Source: Niebla homalea | Lineage: Eukaryota; Ascomycota; Lecanoromycetes; Lecanorales; Ramalinaceae | Direction: 5' to 3' | Length of the DNA: 64,000 nt | NCBI GenBank assembly: GCA_019925105.1 | Contig: JAHGAU010000015.1 | Span: forward strand, 248,001 to 312,000 | Shown here: in pieces, positions 11,400 to 22,426 of the stretch | Layout of the letters: the number at the start of each line of letters is the position of its first letter | Position numbering within the stretch: position 1 is the first letter of the stretch | Notes under the pieces: model-generated | Seen by the model: only the letters and a program-made list of their open reading frames with translations | What the model was told of the DNA's origin: nothing | Database searches by the model: none | Made by a program: the position numbers and the translations under genes

Positions 11400-14300
11400 A
11401 AGGTTGAGGTTGAGGGATGCAGCAGGGGAGAGAGATGCTGGAACAGAGATGGAGGCTGGCAATGGAGCCAGTGAGCGAACTTCCATCCTTGGGATAATAT
11501 TGAATGGAAGTCGTCGTGGGGATTTTCGGAGTGTAAATACATCATCGCTATTCAACACCCAAAAAAAGAAAAAGCATCAATCGTCCGCAAAAGATTTGCG
11601 AGTGTCCACGAAGTTTGTTAGTCACTGCAGCTGGCCAAAAGAGACTTGGCAAATCCCTGAATTGCCATGGGAATCCAAGGCACTTTTACTCTTATCGTGC
11701 AAGTACCATAAAAGCAAACATTACCGTCCCCATCACTTACCGCAGAGCCTCGATACCCCCCCACCAGACCTGATATCAATGCAGCCGGCTAAACCATCAT
11801 CATCATCAGCATTGCCGTACCATACACGGACAAACACATCTTCCGCAGACTTGTTCTCTAACCCTTGAGCGAAACGTCTACACTTTTTCACCGATATAGC
11901 TAGATGCCATGCCGGTGCCTTTGATGCCTATGACTACGGCTAAGGGCAGATGGGCGGAGATAAAATGGGGGAGTGCTTGATAGGAGCTGGAGGAGTGTGT
12001 GTGTCTAGCCCAAGCTGGGCAGAGCAGTTGTGTACACGTGTGGGTGCGTGGGTGCCACTACCTTTCCTTTTCGGGATGGCTGTGATGGGATGGGTGGATG
12101 TGCTGAGTACTGAGGTTGGAAGGGGGGGGTGTTGGTTCTGGTTTCCTTTGGCTTTTGCTTTTGCTTTTTGCTTTTTGCTTCCGGCTTTTTTGGGGGGGGT
12201 GGGGGGGGGCAAGGCACACATGAAAAGGGCCTTTCGTTGTTCTCGTTATGGTCGCCTCGTGTGATCGTACGTACGTAGCATCCAAGAATGATATTATTAT
12301 ACCAAGAACCTCCAATGCGCAGGGACGGAACGTTGATGGACTTCCAGTTCTTCCCGAATAACAAGAGTTATGCAAGAAATGGGACGATGGGGTACCGATC
12401 CACAGTTCGGATTGACAATTTCGCCCCCCAAAGATGTGGGACTCTAGGAGTTCATGTGCGATGGGGATGCTAGCAGGCAAGGTAAGGCAATGGTGATGCG
12501 GCCTTCGTTTACCGTTTTTTTGTTGCTTGATTGGGGATAGGGTGCTAAAATCGTGGCTCCGCGGTTTGGAGGAAGGACAGGGAGCGGAGGGAGGTTCTCG
12601 TTCGTATCGTATTATATGGTGGTAAACGTTAGTATAGGCGGCTGGGCGGGGAAGAGATGGATAGAGAACGAGAACAAATCTCGGTTTTTGTGCTAACATG
12701 ATTTCGAAAAAGAAATCTATCCTCCTTCCTTTTTCCCCCCTTTTTTTGGTTTTCGAAAAGGCATGGCTTTTATTTTGGCCTTGGCACTTTTCAGCCATCA
12801 TACGAGCGATGGTTGCAAAAGGAAAGAGACAAAGTATCAATGATGGAGGAGGAGGAGGAGAAGGAGGAATCAAATTGTAGGGTTGTTATGTGTAAACATA
12901 GGTGTATGGCCCTAAATTAAGAGCCATGCTGAGGGGGAAGGGAGAGGCGGCAAGAAGTCAAAAACCTCAGGCTTGAACGTTCGTAGTAGAGTGAAAATCC
13001 TATCAACATTCTCACATATGAATTTGGTTTTTTTCTATTCATTAAATTTCACGTATGTTCAGGCGGTGAGAGAGAGAGAGTCCGCAAATGGTGTGCAAAC
13101 CCCAAAGAAGTATTCATGAGGTTGATGACGGGACGCAATCCACGGGATGCAGTTCACGAGACTGGTAAAATATGAGCGGAGTGCTGGAACAGGGGATCTG
13201 TGTGGCTGTTCGGCGAATATACGAATACAATTTGTTTTATGTCGAAGATATGAGAGGGGAGATGAATCCTTTTGGGCTGCTGTGTATGGCAGATTGAGCT
13301 TTACTTATCGCAAAATACTGAGTTTTCCTTTGACCGGAAGCGTAGTGAGTACAGTCCTGGAGGCAAGACGGGGCAGCAAGGCGAAAGAGCAAGTAGAAAA
13401 GGCGTTTGTCAGAATCCGTGTGATAGGCCGCGAAAGATATACAGGGTCAGTCATCGAGAATTGCTATCCCGCAGTAAGTGTATACCATTTGGGCAGTCAC
13501 GAACCTAAGATGCGCCGTAAACAGTCACACAGGGTCATGGTTGGTCAGGTGAGCCGTGAGAAAGGGGTAGGACTGGCAATTTATGAGGTGCTATACGTCA
13601 GAATGAGTAATTGGAGTCCAGAGTGCTGGTTTCTATGATCTCCTGGTTATACGGATCATCTGGAGCCTTGGGGAGGATACGTCGAGGGCAGAGCATGAAA
13701 GTTCTATATTGACCATGGTGCCTCTGCTAGTGAAAGATATTGTTCGCGTGGCATCCTTGAGCTTAAACTAATTTGATCTGATCCGACCAAGTCGCATTGG
13801 CATGTGTTACCGTAGACGTCATGGGTTGTCTTCAGGGCTGATGTGACTGGCATAGAATATATTGATTTTTCAAGCAGGAAATCAGTCTCGAGAACTTGGC
13901 GCTTTATGGTGCCACGGCGGTTCAAGACTTTCCATCGGAGCACAAGAGATTAGACCAATTGGTCTAAGATAGACAGCCAGGTCTACAAGCTTCGACATCA
14001 GTCGTTGGAGGACACTATCTTCAGCGACCTCAGCGTTGGGATCTCTGGTAGGCTTGGCTCATACCATCTGGGACGGAAGAACTCCAAACGCCTTTAGTCG
14101 TCGGTGCAAAGATGATTCTCGAGGTTTCGATGCTTCCGTAAGTATCACTCATTCAGAGAATGGTTCATTCCCGGCCAGACCAAAGAGAGAATGGAAGCAT
14201 CGACAATGAATTGCAAGCTATTTAGTCAGTGACCTATTCACAATGTGAGAAGCACTCGAAGGCAGCACCGAGTGGTCAAGGTCAACTCTCCTCGCATAAC

Positions 14301-14420
14301 TCTACTGCACCCGCCACATCCTGGTCAATATGATTCCTCGCTTAGGTCAGGACTCAGGTGTATGTTGATGGCTTTTGGACATCGGCATCATCGTGCTGAC
14401 CGTGCCTCCTCGTCCACCCC
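11400..14420. other. Gene-poor region with homopolymer and microsatellite tracts
   Basis: About 3 kb. Includes a pyrimidine/purine-skewed stretch at about 12118-12211 with long G and GCTTTT runs, T runs near 12520 and 12745, and a short GA run at about 13070. Several frames of 100-270 codons cross it but depend on the skewed composition. I see no supported gene. Confidence 0.55.
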
Positions 14421-15747
14421 CTATGGTTCCGCTAGTCTCTCCATTTCCTTCATGTCATCCTTCTGCAGGGCAGCCTGCAGCTCATCGATCTCGGCTCTCT
14501 TCGCACCTGCCTCTGTCTGGCAGAGTTCGGCAGCTTCCTGGTGCTCTTCGACCGACCTCTGATGTGACTCGGCCTGGTGCAGATTTCGTTCAGCACCGGT
14601 TTGTGCCTCCATTTCGAGCCGCTCCAGTCTCGTTAATTTCTTAGTCAGAGCGTCCACTACATCCGCCTTAGTAACAGTTGGATCCAGCAAACGTTTGGAC
14701 AGGGTATCCTCTAGACGCGCCATTTTCTTGCCCATGATTCGCGCCCTGAGTGATGGCCAACACATATCAGGGTAAGAAAATACCACCTTGGCCTCCTTCA
14801 GAGCCAGGAGACGTAGGGGCTCGAACAGCTCAAAACGTTGCAGTACTTGTGCCGCGCTTCCACCCACGTCTAGATGAAGCATAAGGTCGCACACGGTCTT
14901 CAACGGGAAATCTTCAGCTTGTCTGGTGTAGCCGGAGAGCCGAAGACCTCCCGGATCCTCGAAATTCCAGTCGTCGTAACGGCTGTAAGAAGCGCTCATG
15001 ATCACCAATCGTCTTAGGCTGGCCTTCTGATCTTCACCAAGTCTGTCTAGAAATCGTTCAAGGACTTTTCCCTCGTCGAAACCGAATTGGCACGTACGCC
15101 AAAAGAGGGGAAAGGCCTCTCGATGAAGTTGATGACTAGCGTTGAGGATGTCGAAATGGTTCCCCCATCGATAATTCATGCGATATTCATCATAATCCAT
15201 GCAATAGACATCATAATCCCTGCAATAGTCATCTGGCTTTGGAAACATCAGAAACAAATTCCATAGATGTTTCGACTGTGAACTGTTGAGGGTGACCTAC
15301 AACGCCTTTGCTGTAGTAGTCATCGATGCAAACTTTGCGGACTACGGTCCAGTGTCGCATGCCCGATTGCCATTCAGCCTGTTCTTGGGGGCTCAATTCA
15401 TCGTACTTTATGAACGCATTAGCATCATGGTTCTCAAAGATTGCTGTTCCTCAGATATGAGCACAAATGTAGACTTACCACTTTCTCATGAGCGTAAATG
15501 TGAATAAGTTTGTCACCCACCACCATGCGTAGAATCTTCACCCGAATCTCATTTGGTAACCTCATAAGAGGCGATTTGACCTTATTGTCTTCGGATGTCT
15601 GTCGTCTGGAGCACAGGTAAGCACCTCTTTGCATCAAGTTGTCCATGTTTCAACTTACGCCGAGATTATGCTAGCTGATTTGATTGGCTCCTCGTCAATA
15701 CTATGGCATTGGTTAGTGCCTTCGGTGGCATTATCTTCTGTAGCCAT
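14421..15747 (-). CDS. DUF7730/F-box-like protein, array copy 1
   Basis: Four exons by phase and signals, in transcription order: 15659-15747, 15479-15605, 15297-15432 and 14421-15232. Introns are 53, 46 and 64 bases, and the product is 387 residues. The core signature is SPLMRLPNEIRVKILRMVVGD followed by IHI, the pattern found at the start of many fungal DUF7730 (F-box-like) proteins. Further on, REAFPLFWRTCQFGFDE matches the 'fall of the central helix' segment shared with the next copies. The C-terminus (last 80 or so residues) is a heptad-rich coiled coil ending EMERLAEP. Exon 1 is 89 bases, exactly as in copy 2, and the first intron falls just before the signature in both. Function is unknown; F-box-like proteins often recruit substrates for ubiquitination, but I see nothing that proves this here. 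The third intron (GTCACC donor) is the least certain. Confidence 0.75.
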
Positions 15748-16349
15748 GGTCTCGCGAGACCGTGTGCTGGCTGACTCGCTACAGAAGGGCAAAGTGATGG
15801 TGCGTATGAGAAGCTTTGGGATGGATGGTCGATGGTGAAGAAAAAATTGCGAGGTGTACAATCTCGTATTGATTTGTCAACAACATTTTCATGCAAGGTA
15901 TGAATTTGTAGACCATGTGAATTTAAGCAAACTTAGTACCGGAATTTATACATCGAGTGATCTGATTTGGGCGATATTTTGTCGCGTACACGTTACAAAA
16001 AATTTTCTTCACCACCGAGGGAAGAAGCTATTAAAGCAAATGGAACACTAATGTAACTTTCAAGGTTGCCCCAGTCTTTTCACCTTGCTCCTCATGGTGA
16101 ACCACACTGCCAATGTAATTTTCGAGGCCCACGTCTGATACAATTTGCTCTCAGCAAAGCGGCAAGAAATTTCGTCTAAGTCTGCTGACCCCTATGTCCT
16201 GTGATTCCATCTCGCTCGCAGCCTTTCACCGATCCGAACCTGCTTTCAATAATCAACGGCCCTTCACGGAGATGCGCTGGACAACAGCGGTGACCATAGA
16301 GTTGCTCTAGCCGCTTTCTACTCCTGCAAGCTAACAAGCTAATGAAGGA
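15748..16349. other. Spacer between array copies 1 and 2
   Basis: About 600 bases that hold the promoter side of copy 1 and the 3' flank of copy 2. A/T-rich, no supported gene. Confidence 0.6.
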
Positions 16350-17634
16350 TCACTCCTCCTCAGAAGAAATGCCCTCGTGGTCTGTCTGCAGGACACCGTT
16401 GATCTCAGCTGTGTCATTTCTTTGCAACATCGCCTGCAACTCATTGATCTCGACCTTAGTCCTGTCTGCTTTCAAGCGGCCTGCATCCACTTTCTGTTGG
16501 AGGACCTGAATCTGGTTTGTGTCGCCCCTAACGCGACTCTCCGTGCGCCTTAAGGACTTCCTCAGTTTCAGGATTGAATCAGCTAGGTATTCTGGGGGAT
16601 ATATAATAGGGTCCCGGAGACGTTGGCGAAAAGTTTCTGCTATTGCCTCTAGCTCGCCTCGCCTAAGGCGTCGTTTGGAGGGGGATTTTTGCATGTAAGA
16701 GATGGTGACCGTGACCTTCTCCAAGTTGAGTAGACGCAAATTATCAAAGGTTTCGAGACCTTGGTATATGTCATTCGAATGATCGTCCAAGCTAGACCCA
16801 GCCCTTGCGCCACCATACACCACCATGTGAAGCTCAAGGGTTGCGAGCCCTCTTAGCGCGGAAAGGATGGACGGTGCACGGTTTTGTTCCCACTTGCGGC
16901 GCTTTGAATTTCCCAAAGAGTAATTGATCACAAGATGCTTGAGCGTATTCTTCGGGTTAACTCTTTGAAGACTAGATAAGAAATGCTTCAATCCACCAGC
17001 AGTCTCAAAACAAAATTGGTTTGTATGCCAGAAAATGCGAAGAGCCTCTTGAGAGATATGCCGACTTGTCCTGAATACGCTGCTGAAAGTCTTGTACTCT
17101 AATGCGCGTTGTCTGTCGAAGTCAAAGCAACCTTCGTGAATGTCCTTAGAATGAGACTCTGCGTCTTTGGGTGAAGAGGGTCTGGGTGTTATGACATGAT
17201 TGGGGGCAGGACTGCAAGGCTGGGCTACTTCAGCAACACACAATGAGCGGCCCAATAACCCCTCTTCATCAGAATCGAGTGGATCGCTGTCCTATCATAC
17301 AATCCTATTGTGAGCTTTACTGAAGTCATCACAGTACTTCAATGAGAACATGCTTACATAGTAAACTTTGACAAGATGGATCAGCTTGTCCCCCACCACC
17401 ATCCGGAGGATGATCTGCCTGATTTCCGTCGGGAGTCTGAGCAGAAGTGAATTGACAGCATTGGCATCAGTGCTTGGTCATGAGACTGGATGTCAGCCGT
17501 GGAGTTGCGAAGTGCAGCCTTTTTACACTCATCTGCAAAACTCACATCGCTTGATTCTCGTGGATCCTGGCGCGCTTGCCTTTTCGACCAGTAACGGGAA
17601 ACAGATCACTTGGGAGATAAACTTTGCGCTTCAT
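16350..17634 (-). CDS. DUF7730/F-box-like protein, array copy 2
   Basis: Best-preserved member of the array. Exons in transcription order: 17546-17634 (89 bases), 17358-17472 and 16350-17291, giving 381 residues. Introns are 73 and 66 bases; the first uses an AAG acceptor, the second GTAAGC/TAG. The N-terminal signature NSLLLRLPTEIRQIILRMVV, then GDKLIHL, closely matches copy 1. The middle contains ISQEALRIFWHTNQFCFE and a leucine-rich stretch (LATLELHMV, LRLLNLEKVTVTISY). The C-terminal third is a coiled coil with many charged residues, ending SSEEE. It shares strand, exon-1 length, intron position and domain order with copy 1, so local duplication is the simplest explanation. Molecular function is unknown. 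Confidence 0.82.
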
Positions 17635-18190
17635 GACGTCGGCGTTGGGTCTTGATATGACAAGGCAATTGTTTCATAGTGGGAAATGAAGCAATTGAAA
17701 CGGAAATATGGAAGGTCGCGCCTGACTAGCGCGGATTGCAGAAACTTGGGGTTTCTTGGTAGCTCTGGTGAAGGAACCGAGACCCTTAATTAGGCTCCTT
17801 GCTTGGCCCATTATTTATACGTAGGGGCTCTTAGGCGTGTTTCTTGAAGATTCAGTAGCACCTTTCATCATTCGTGCTTCTCCTAACGATTACTCTATGA
17901 AGACATAATGTACGAGTCGTCGCTCCCAGCCTGCTTGGCTTCTCATGATGTGTGAGCAGCAGGTTTCTTTGGCTGAGGAAGATCTCTTGACCTAAAGAAC
18001 GCTCGCCAACTTGACTATTTCACATGATACTTGAGACCGAGGCTCCAACATGTCGCGAAAGTCAAGTTCGAAGATCCCTATTCAATAGTTTCACCAACCG
18101 ACTTATCTGCTCATCGGCCACCTTTGTTGTCATGTGGTTTTCAGATCTTGCAGGAAAGCTACTGAATCTCTCTGAACTCCAATACACCAG
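17635..18190. other. Spacer between array copies 2 and 3
   Basis: About 550 bases with no supported gene. Probably the promoter of copy 2 plus the eroded 3' end of copy 3. Confidence 0.6.
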
Positions 18191-19058
18191 CTACAGATTT
18201 TTTGAAAAGGATTTGGAAGCCGTGGGTTCCAGCAAAAATTGACGGAGCTTCCCGCCGAATTCCCTTGATGCTTCCCTCTCAATCTCTTTGGTCAACGAGT
18301 CTTTCTCCATTTCAAGAGGTGGGAGATAGGAGACCGTAACGGAAACCCATTTCAAAGGTAGCAGACAGAGCCCTTGGAACGCAGTGAAGCCGTAACGAAT
18401 CCTGTCCAATTCATTCTCGTAAGTGAACACAGGGTATTCTTTACTACATGGTAGCTGCAGGTGGAGCTCCAAATGTGTCAAATGACCTAACGAATCATTT
18501 GCCAACCCAGCACTGTTGCAGGCGGGCCAGCCAAAATCCAATATGCGTTGAAGTCCCAAGCCTGCCTGACTTGTCGGGATGAGCAGGAAGTTGTACAGCA
18601 AGTATCAGATCTCCCAGATTTCCCTCCTGAACCTTGGTAATACGATGTAGGAAAACAGACAGTGTTCTCCCTTGCGCAAAACAAAACTTCTTTGTGCGCC
18701 AGAGAACGCGAAAACGTCTGCATAGGTATCCCGAACTTTAACTTCTTTCTATGTCCAACGAGTGTACCATAAGTACAATCCCGATGGATGTTGGGGAAGT
18801 CATGATATCTGCCTCAACTGATGCTTTTGGGCGATCCAACTCCTGAGCAATGCTGGACCGCAATGGTCGATGACTTTGGCAAGGCAGAGAGATCGGTACA
18901 GAGGCATCTCGTCTCCCACTCGTCCTGCGAATCGATAAATCTAGGGATTTGTGATCTATTCCAGATATATGCAGTAGGTTGTCGCCCACCGCCATTCGAA
19001 ATATCCTCTTTTTTATCTCTACCGGCAGTTTCAAGAGCGGCAATCGGATGGCAATCCG
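18191..19058 (-). pseudogene. DUF7730/F-box-like protein, array copy 3, decaying
   Basis: Homologous to its neighbours: LPLLKLPVEIKKRIFRMAVGD then LLHI near 19000, and FRVLWRTKKFCFAQ near 18690, which matches IFWHTNQFCFE of copy 2. Two faults break the gene. An in-frame TAA lies at about 18738-18740 between these blocks. The frame then shifts near 18600, where LGDLIL in one frame continues as LYNFLL in another by one base. The C-terminal coiled coil of copies 1 and 2 is absent, the frame ending SFSKNL. A possible first exon at 19249-19380 with a GTAAGT donor would join in phase 0. Unusual introns could bypass one fault, but I found no canonical pair that repairs both, so I call it a pseudogene with reservation. 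Confidence 0.6.
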
Positions 19059-20666
19059 CTCAGGGCGTTTCCATCGCAGACACGCATATTAGCTCCCTCC
19101 TCACACAAGGTTTGGGGGATATTGTGCCCAACGTACATCGCGTGATGGTTAATAAATTCCGGAAGAAACCAGTATGTGTCCATGTCTGATGACAATACAT
19201 GGAGTTCCTTGACGTCCACAATATTCCCCAATCGAAGAATGCACTTACATTTGGTTTTTCTCGTGAGCCTAGTGGTGTGACTGATGGAAGAGGAAGTGGG
19301 AGTTGGGGAAAGGAAAGCACTGCTGCAAGCTTCAGCACTAGCGCCAGCTTGCGGTGTGTGGTCAGACACAAAAATACCATTGCAACGTACGTCCTATGCT
19401 TTTACGTATAAGAAATATATAAAAGACCTGGATTGCGCACAGCCCACGTCCCCGTCACAGCTCATGTTCAAATGTTCCGAACGCTTTCATTTCACCCACC
19501 CCTAGAAATCCCACCATCTTTCTCGGACTGTGTGGCACCCAATCGCATCCACGTCTACGAAAGTAACAACCCCCCCAATCCCCTTCTTCTCTCCTTCCTC
19601 TTCCCCAGCCCCAAACACCCCTACCTTAACCATTCCCAATCGCCCCAGCACCTCCCCACCACAAGCTACCTATCGGAAACAGTCCAACGCACAACAACCC
19701 CCCCCGACATTCACATCGGCCCCATAGCCATACCCCAAGCACAAAGAAACCCTCACCAAAAACCAAACTGCGTGCATAGGTAGTGTGGCAGAGCTCACCC
19801 CACCCTAAATCGCTTTTGGGGAGTGTACGTAGATAGGTGGGGCCAGCGCGGATGATAGCTCGATTAGTGCACCTTTCGAGTGTGATTTGAGGGTTAATGA
19901 ATGAATGACACAATGATTGGGGTGGAAGGAAAAAGAAGCATGCCGGTGAGTGCAATGGATGTATGGAGGAAGCAGTGTGGTACAGAGTGAGGTGTTTCAC
20001 ATAGAAGGGATGTGCAGGGAAAACGGAAACGATAAGGACGTGGGGGTTGTAGGAGGTGGAGCGGCGAGGCAGGGGGGAAAGGGGAGGGTGGTGGAAGGCG
20101 TTCGCCCTCACGGGAGGATGGGATGATACATGATTGAGTTGACTATGGACTTGGAAAGAATTGATGATTAAGATGTAAGAAGCAGTGATGTGCCGTTACC
20201 ATTGTCGTTTGTGCAAGCTGGTGAAAACTTGGTGATTCCCCTTTCGTATGCTTGTACTAGCCCAAGGACCGAGTTCATCTCATTGTGACGCTCCTTCGCA
20301 TCGCTTGATTGGTGATAGAGATAATCCCCTCTCGAATGAATCTCCACCCGCGCATTCCTTCACCTCGAAACGATACCATGGTAAGCACTCTGGGGTAGAT
20401 CGCTATTGATTGAGAGATAGTCATCGACAGTTGATGGCGAACATGATGCAATGTATGGGAAATCCAGATGTGCCTTCCGTCCGGCTTCTTTCGTGACCTT
20501 TCGTACTTCTGTGTAATACGAATGCGCGGTGTCGATGTTGGGTCCGGCTGCGCTAGAAACTGGAAGGACGATCAGATGCAAGGTTGTACAAGCATGTAGA
20601 GCATTGATTCGCTGCCTCAGGTCATGTGCTTGGCCACGTGCTAGAAGTATTTGATTGCCCTCTCCT
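19059..20666. other. Spacer between array copies 3 and 4
   Basis: About 1.6 kb. A candidate first exon of copy 3 lies at 19249-19380. The rest contains a C-rich stretch at about 19500-19750 that gives Pro/Ser-rich frames, but no motif supports them. Confidence 0.5.
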
Positions 20667-21899
20667 CTACCGACGAGACTCAAAAGGGAGGCTTTCGCGG
20701 GAGCATGAGAATGCACAATGCTCTCGTCTAGTAGTTTGGTCCCGACGTCCTCGATCTGAAGATGTTTTGAGGTTCGAAAAGATAAGTTTCTTCCCTTTGA
20801 AAGGTTCCTCGAATGTTTTCACTGCCTCAGCTCCAGCTGGATCTAGAAGCATTTCTCGAAATCTTGCAGCAAGGCGGTCCATTTCGGATCTCCCAGTCTG
20901 TGAACATGGCTGACGGTAATGCTTTGATAGTAATTTCACATCAGCATGTTCAATATTACAGATGCGAAGGACCTGCAATTTCAAAAGCAAATCCTCCAGA
21001 TTCGTGATATCGAAAGCTTGTGCGGGGTTGCGAGTGTATGTCACTTGCAAATACAAGCTCGTCAGATTTTGCAGCCTTTTGAATAGCGAATGCCTGCTGA
21101 TGTCCAGGTTCCACGAAGAGAATTCATTTGGCTCACGCGTGTAGAAATCCGAGGGATTGCGGTCAGAATAGGCCGCCTTGATCTGCAAGTTCTGCAGATG
21201 CCTTCTTTGCTGTAGGTTCAGCCTCATCAGAAATATGTTGAATGCAAGTGGCTCGTCGAAGGAGAAGACATTGGTGACCCAAAGAATAACATTGGCCTCT
21301 TCGTATAGCTGGCGACATGCGGCCAGTAGGGACACATTGATCACGCGATTGTGATGTCCTCGCTCCTTATTGTGGCAAGCCAGAGTGTGAAAGGTGTTGC
21401 AGCAAACTGGCTGGAAGAGCCCCCTGCGTTCGACCAATGAGTAGTCATGCTCGTCGACTTCTGGTGTAACAGGCGCAGCTTGTCAAGGGGCTGCTGCACA
21501 CACTATGGCACAGGCCTAATGGATGGTCCTTCTGTTAACGTCATTAGTCATCCCCTTGATGCCTAGCTCGAGTGATTGTGGGGGTAGCGTACTGCATCTT
21601 CCCTCTTCACGCTATAGTCGCACACATTGACGTGAATGACTCGGTCCCCAATCGCCAGTTTCAGTATCATCTCGCGTATCTCTGCAGGTAGTGCGAGAAG
21701 TGGCGAGTTGAGGGAATTGTGCCTGATTCTGTGAAAAAATAAGCCCAACCAAACACGCCCAGTCGGGCTCCTTAACTCACTGTTCGATTGTTGCCTGGTT
21801 GAAAGTCTTCCTGACGGCTTGCTTCTTCTTCGGCTTGGTAGCAGGAGGTGCATCGACCTTTGGCTTCAAAGGAGCTGCCGAGACATTCGGAGACGACAT
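20667..21899 (-). CDS. DUF7730/F-box-like protein, array copy 4
   Basis: Exons in transcription order: 21781-21899, 21593-21728 and about 20667-21449, giving about 345 residues. The start ATG at 21899 opens a Lys/Pro-rich segment (PPATKPKKKQAVRKTFNQ). After a 52-base intron (GTGAGT...CACAG) comes NSPLLALPAEIREMILKLAI, then GDRVIHV, the clearest match in the array to the DUF7730-type N-terminus. Exon 3 carries VCCNTFHTLACHNKER and VSLLAACRQLYEEANVILW, the 'LL..CRQ.Y.EA' block common in this family, then leucine-rich strands. The exon 2/3 junction is uncertain: the only phase-0 acceptor I find is a GAG before 21449. The C-terminus is basic and lacks the coiled coil of copies 1 and 2. Function is unknown. 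Confidence 0.75.
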
Positions 21900-22426
21900 G
21901 ACAGCAGATCTAAGTCAACTGTAATAGTGCTTACGTCGTTTTGCTGACCACATCACAGTGATACCGCTATTCCAGATGGCTCAGGAGGTTGAGTGGTGGA
22001 CTTCAGAATCTTTTCAGTGAAGCAGATAATTCGACACTGCTCAGCGGTATTGTTATGCAGAAGCTTTCCCTCCTGGCAACTTGTTCAAAGATTGATCGCT
22101 AATCCCATTTTCAACTGAATGGTTGAGACTCAGTAAATCGAGGGACGAGTATGAGAACTAGACTAACGGGAGAAGATGTCAGGAGAGGGTTATAAAAGGT
22201 GAAAAAATTAGTTGGAAATGTTTGTTTGGGACCTGAGGGGTACGAATGGGCCTGAAGAAATTTATCTGCATTCACTTGCACGATCTCTCCTACTTCGTCA
22301 ATATCTCAAACATCGGTAAAATCGTAACAAACATTCTTTTGATTCACATCAATGATCAAGTCTTCATCTGAATATAGGTTGTAAGGTTGTCACCGCTTCA
22401 TTCAGCTCCCTTCGTCCCCTTCGTCG
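21900..22426. other. Intergenic, array copy 4 to P450
   Basis: About 530 bases. Promoter side of copy 4 and 3' flank of the P450. Nothing else seen. Confidence 0.6.

Noticed and set aside
10637..11545. 302-codon minus-strand frame rich in Pro/Ser
   Set aside because: Lies fully antisense to the third exon of the charged-protein gene; its composition is the complement of the G/A-rich coding strand and it has no motif.
12058..12873. 271-codon minus-strand frame
   Set aside because: Built from Pro/Lys runs produced by homopolymer tracts; no conserved motif or plausible exon context.
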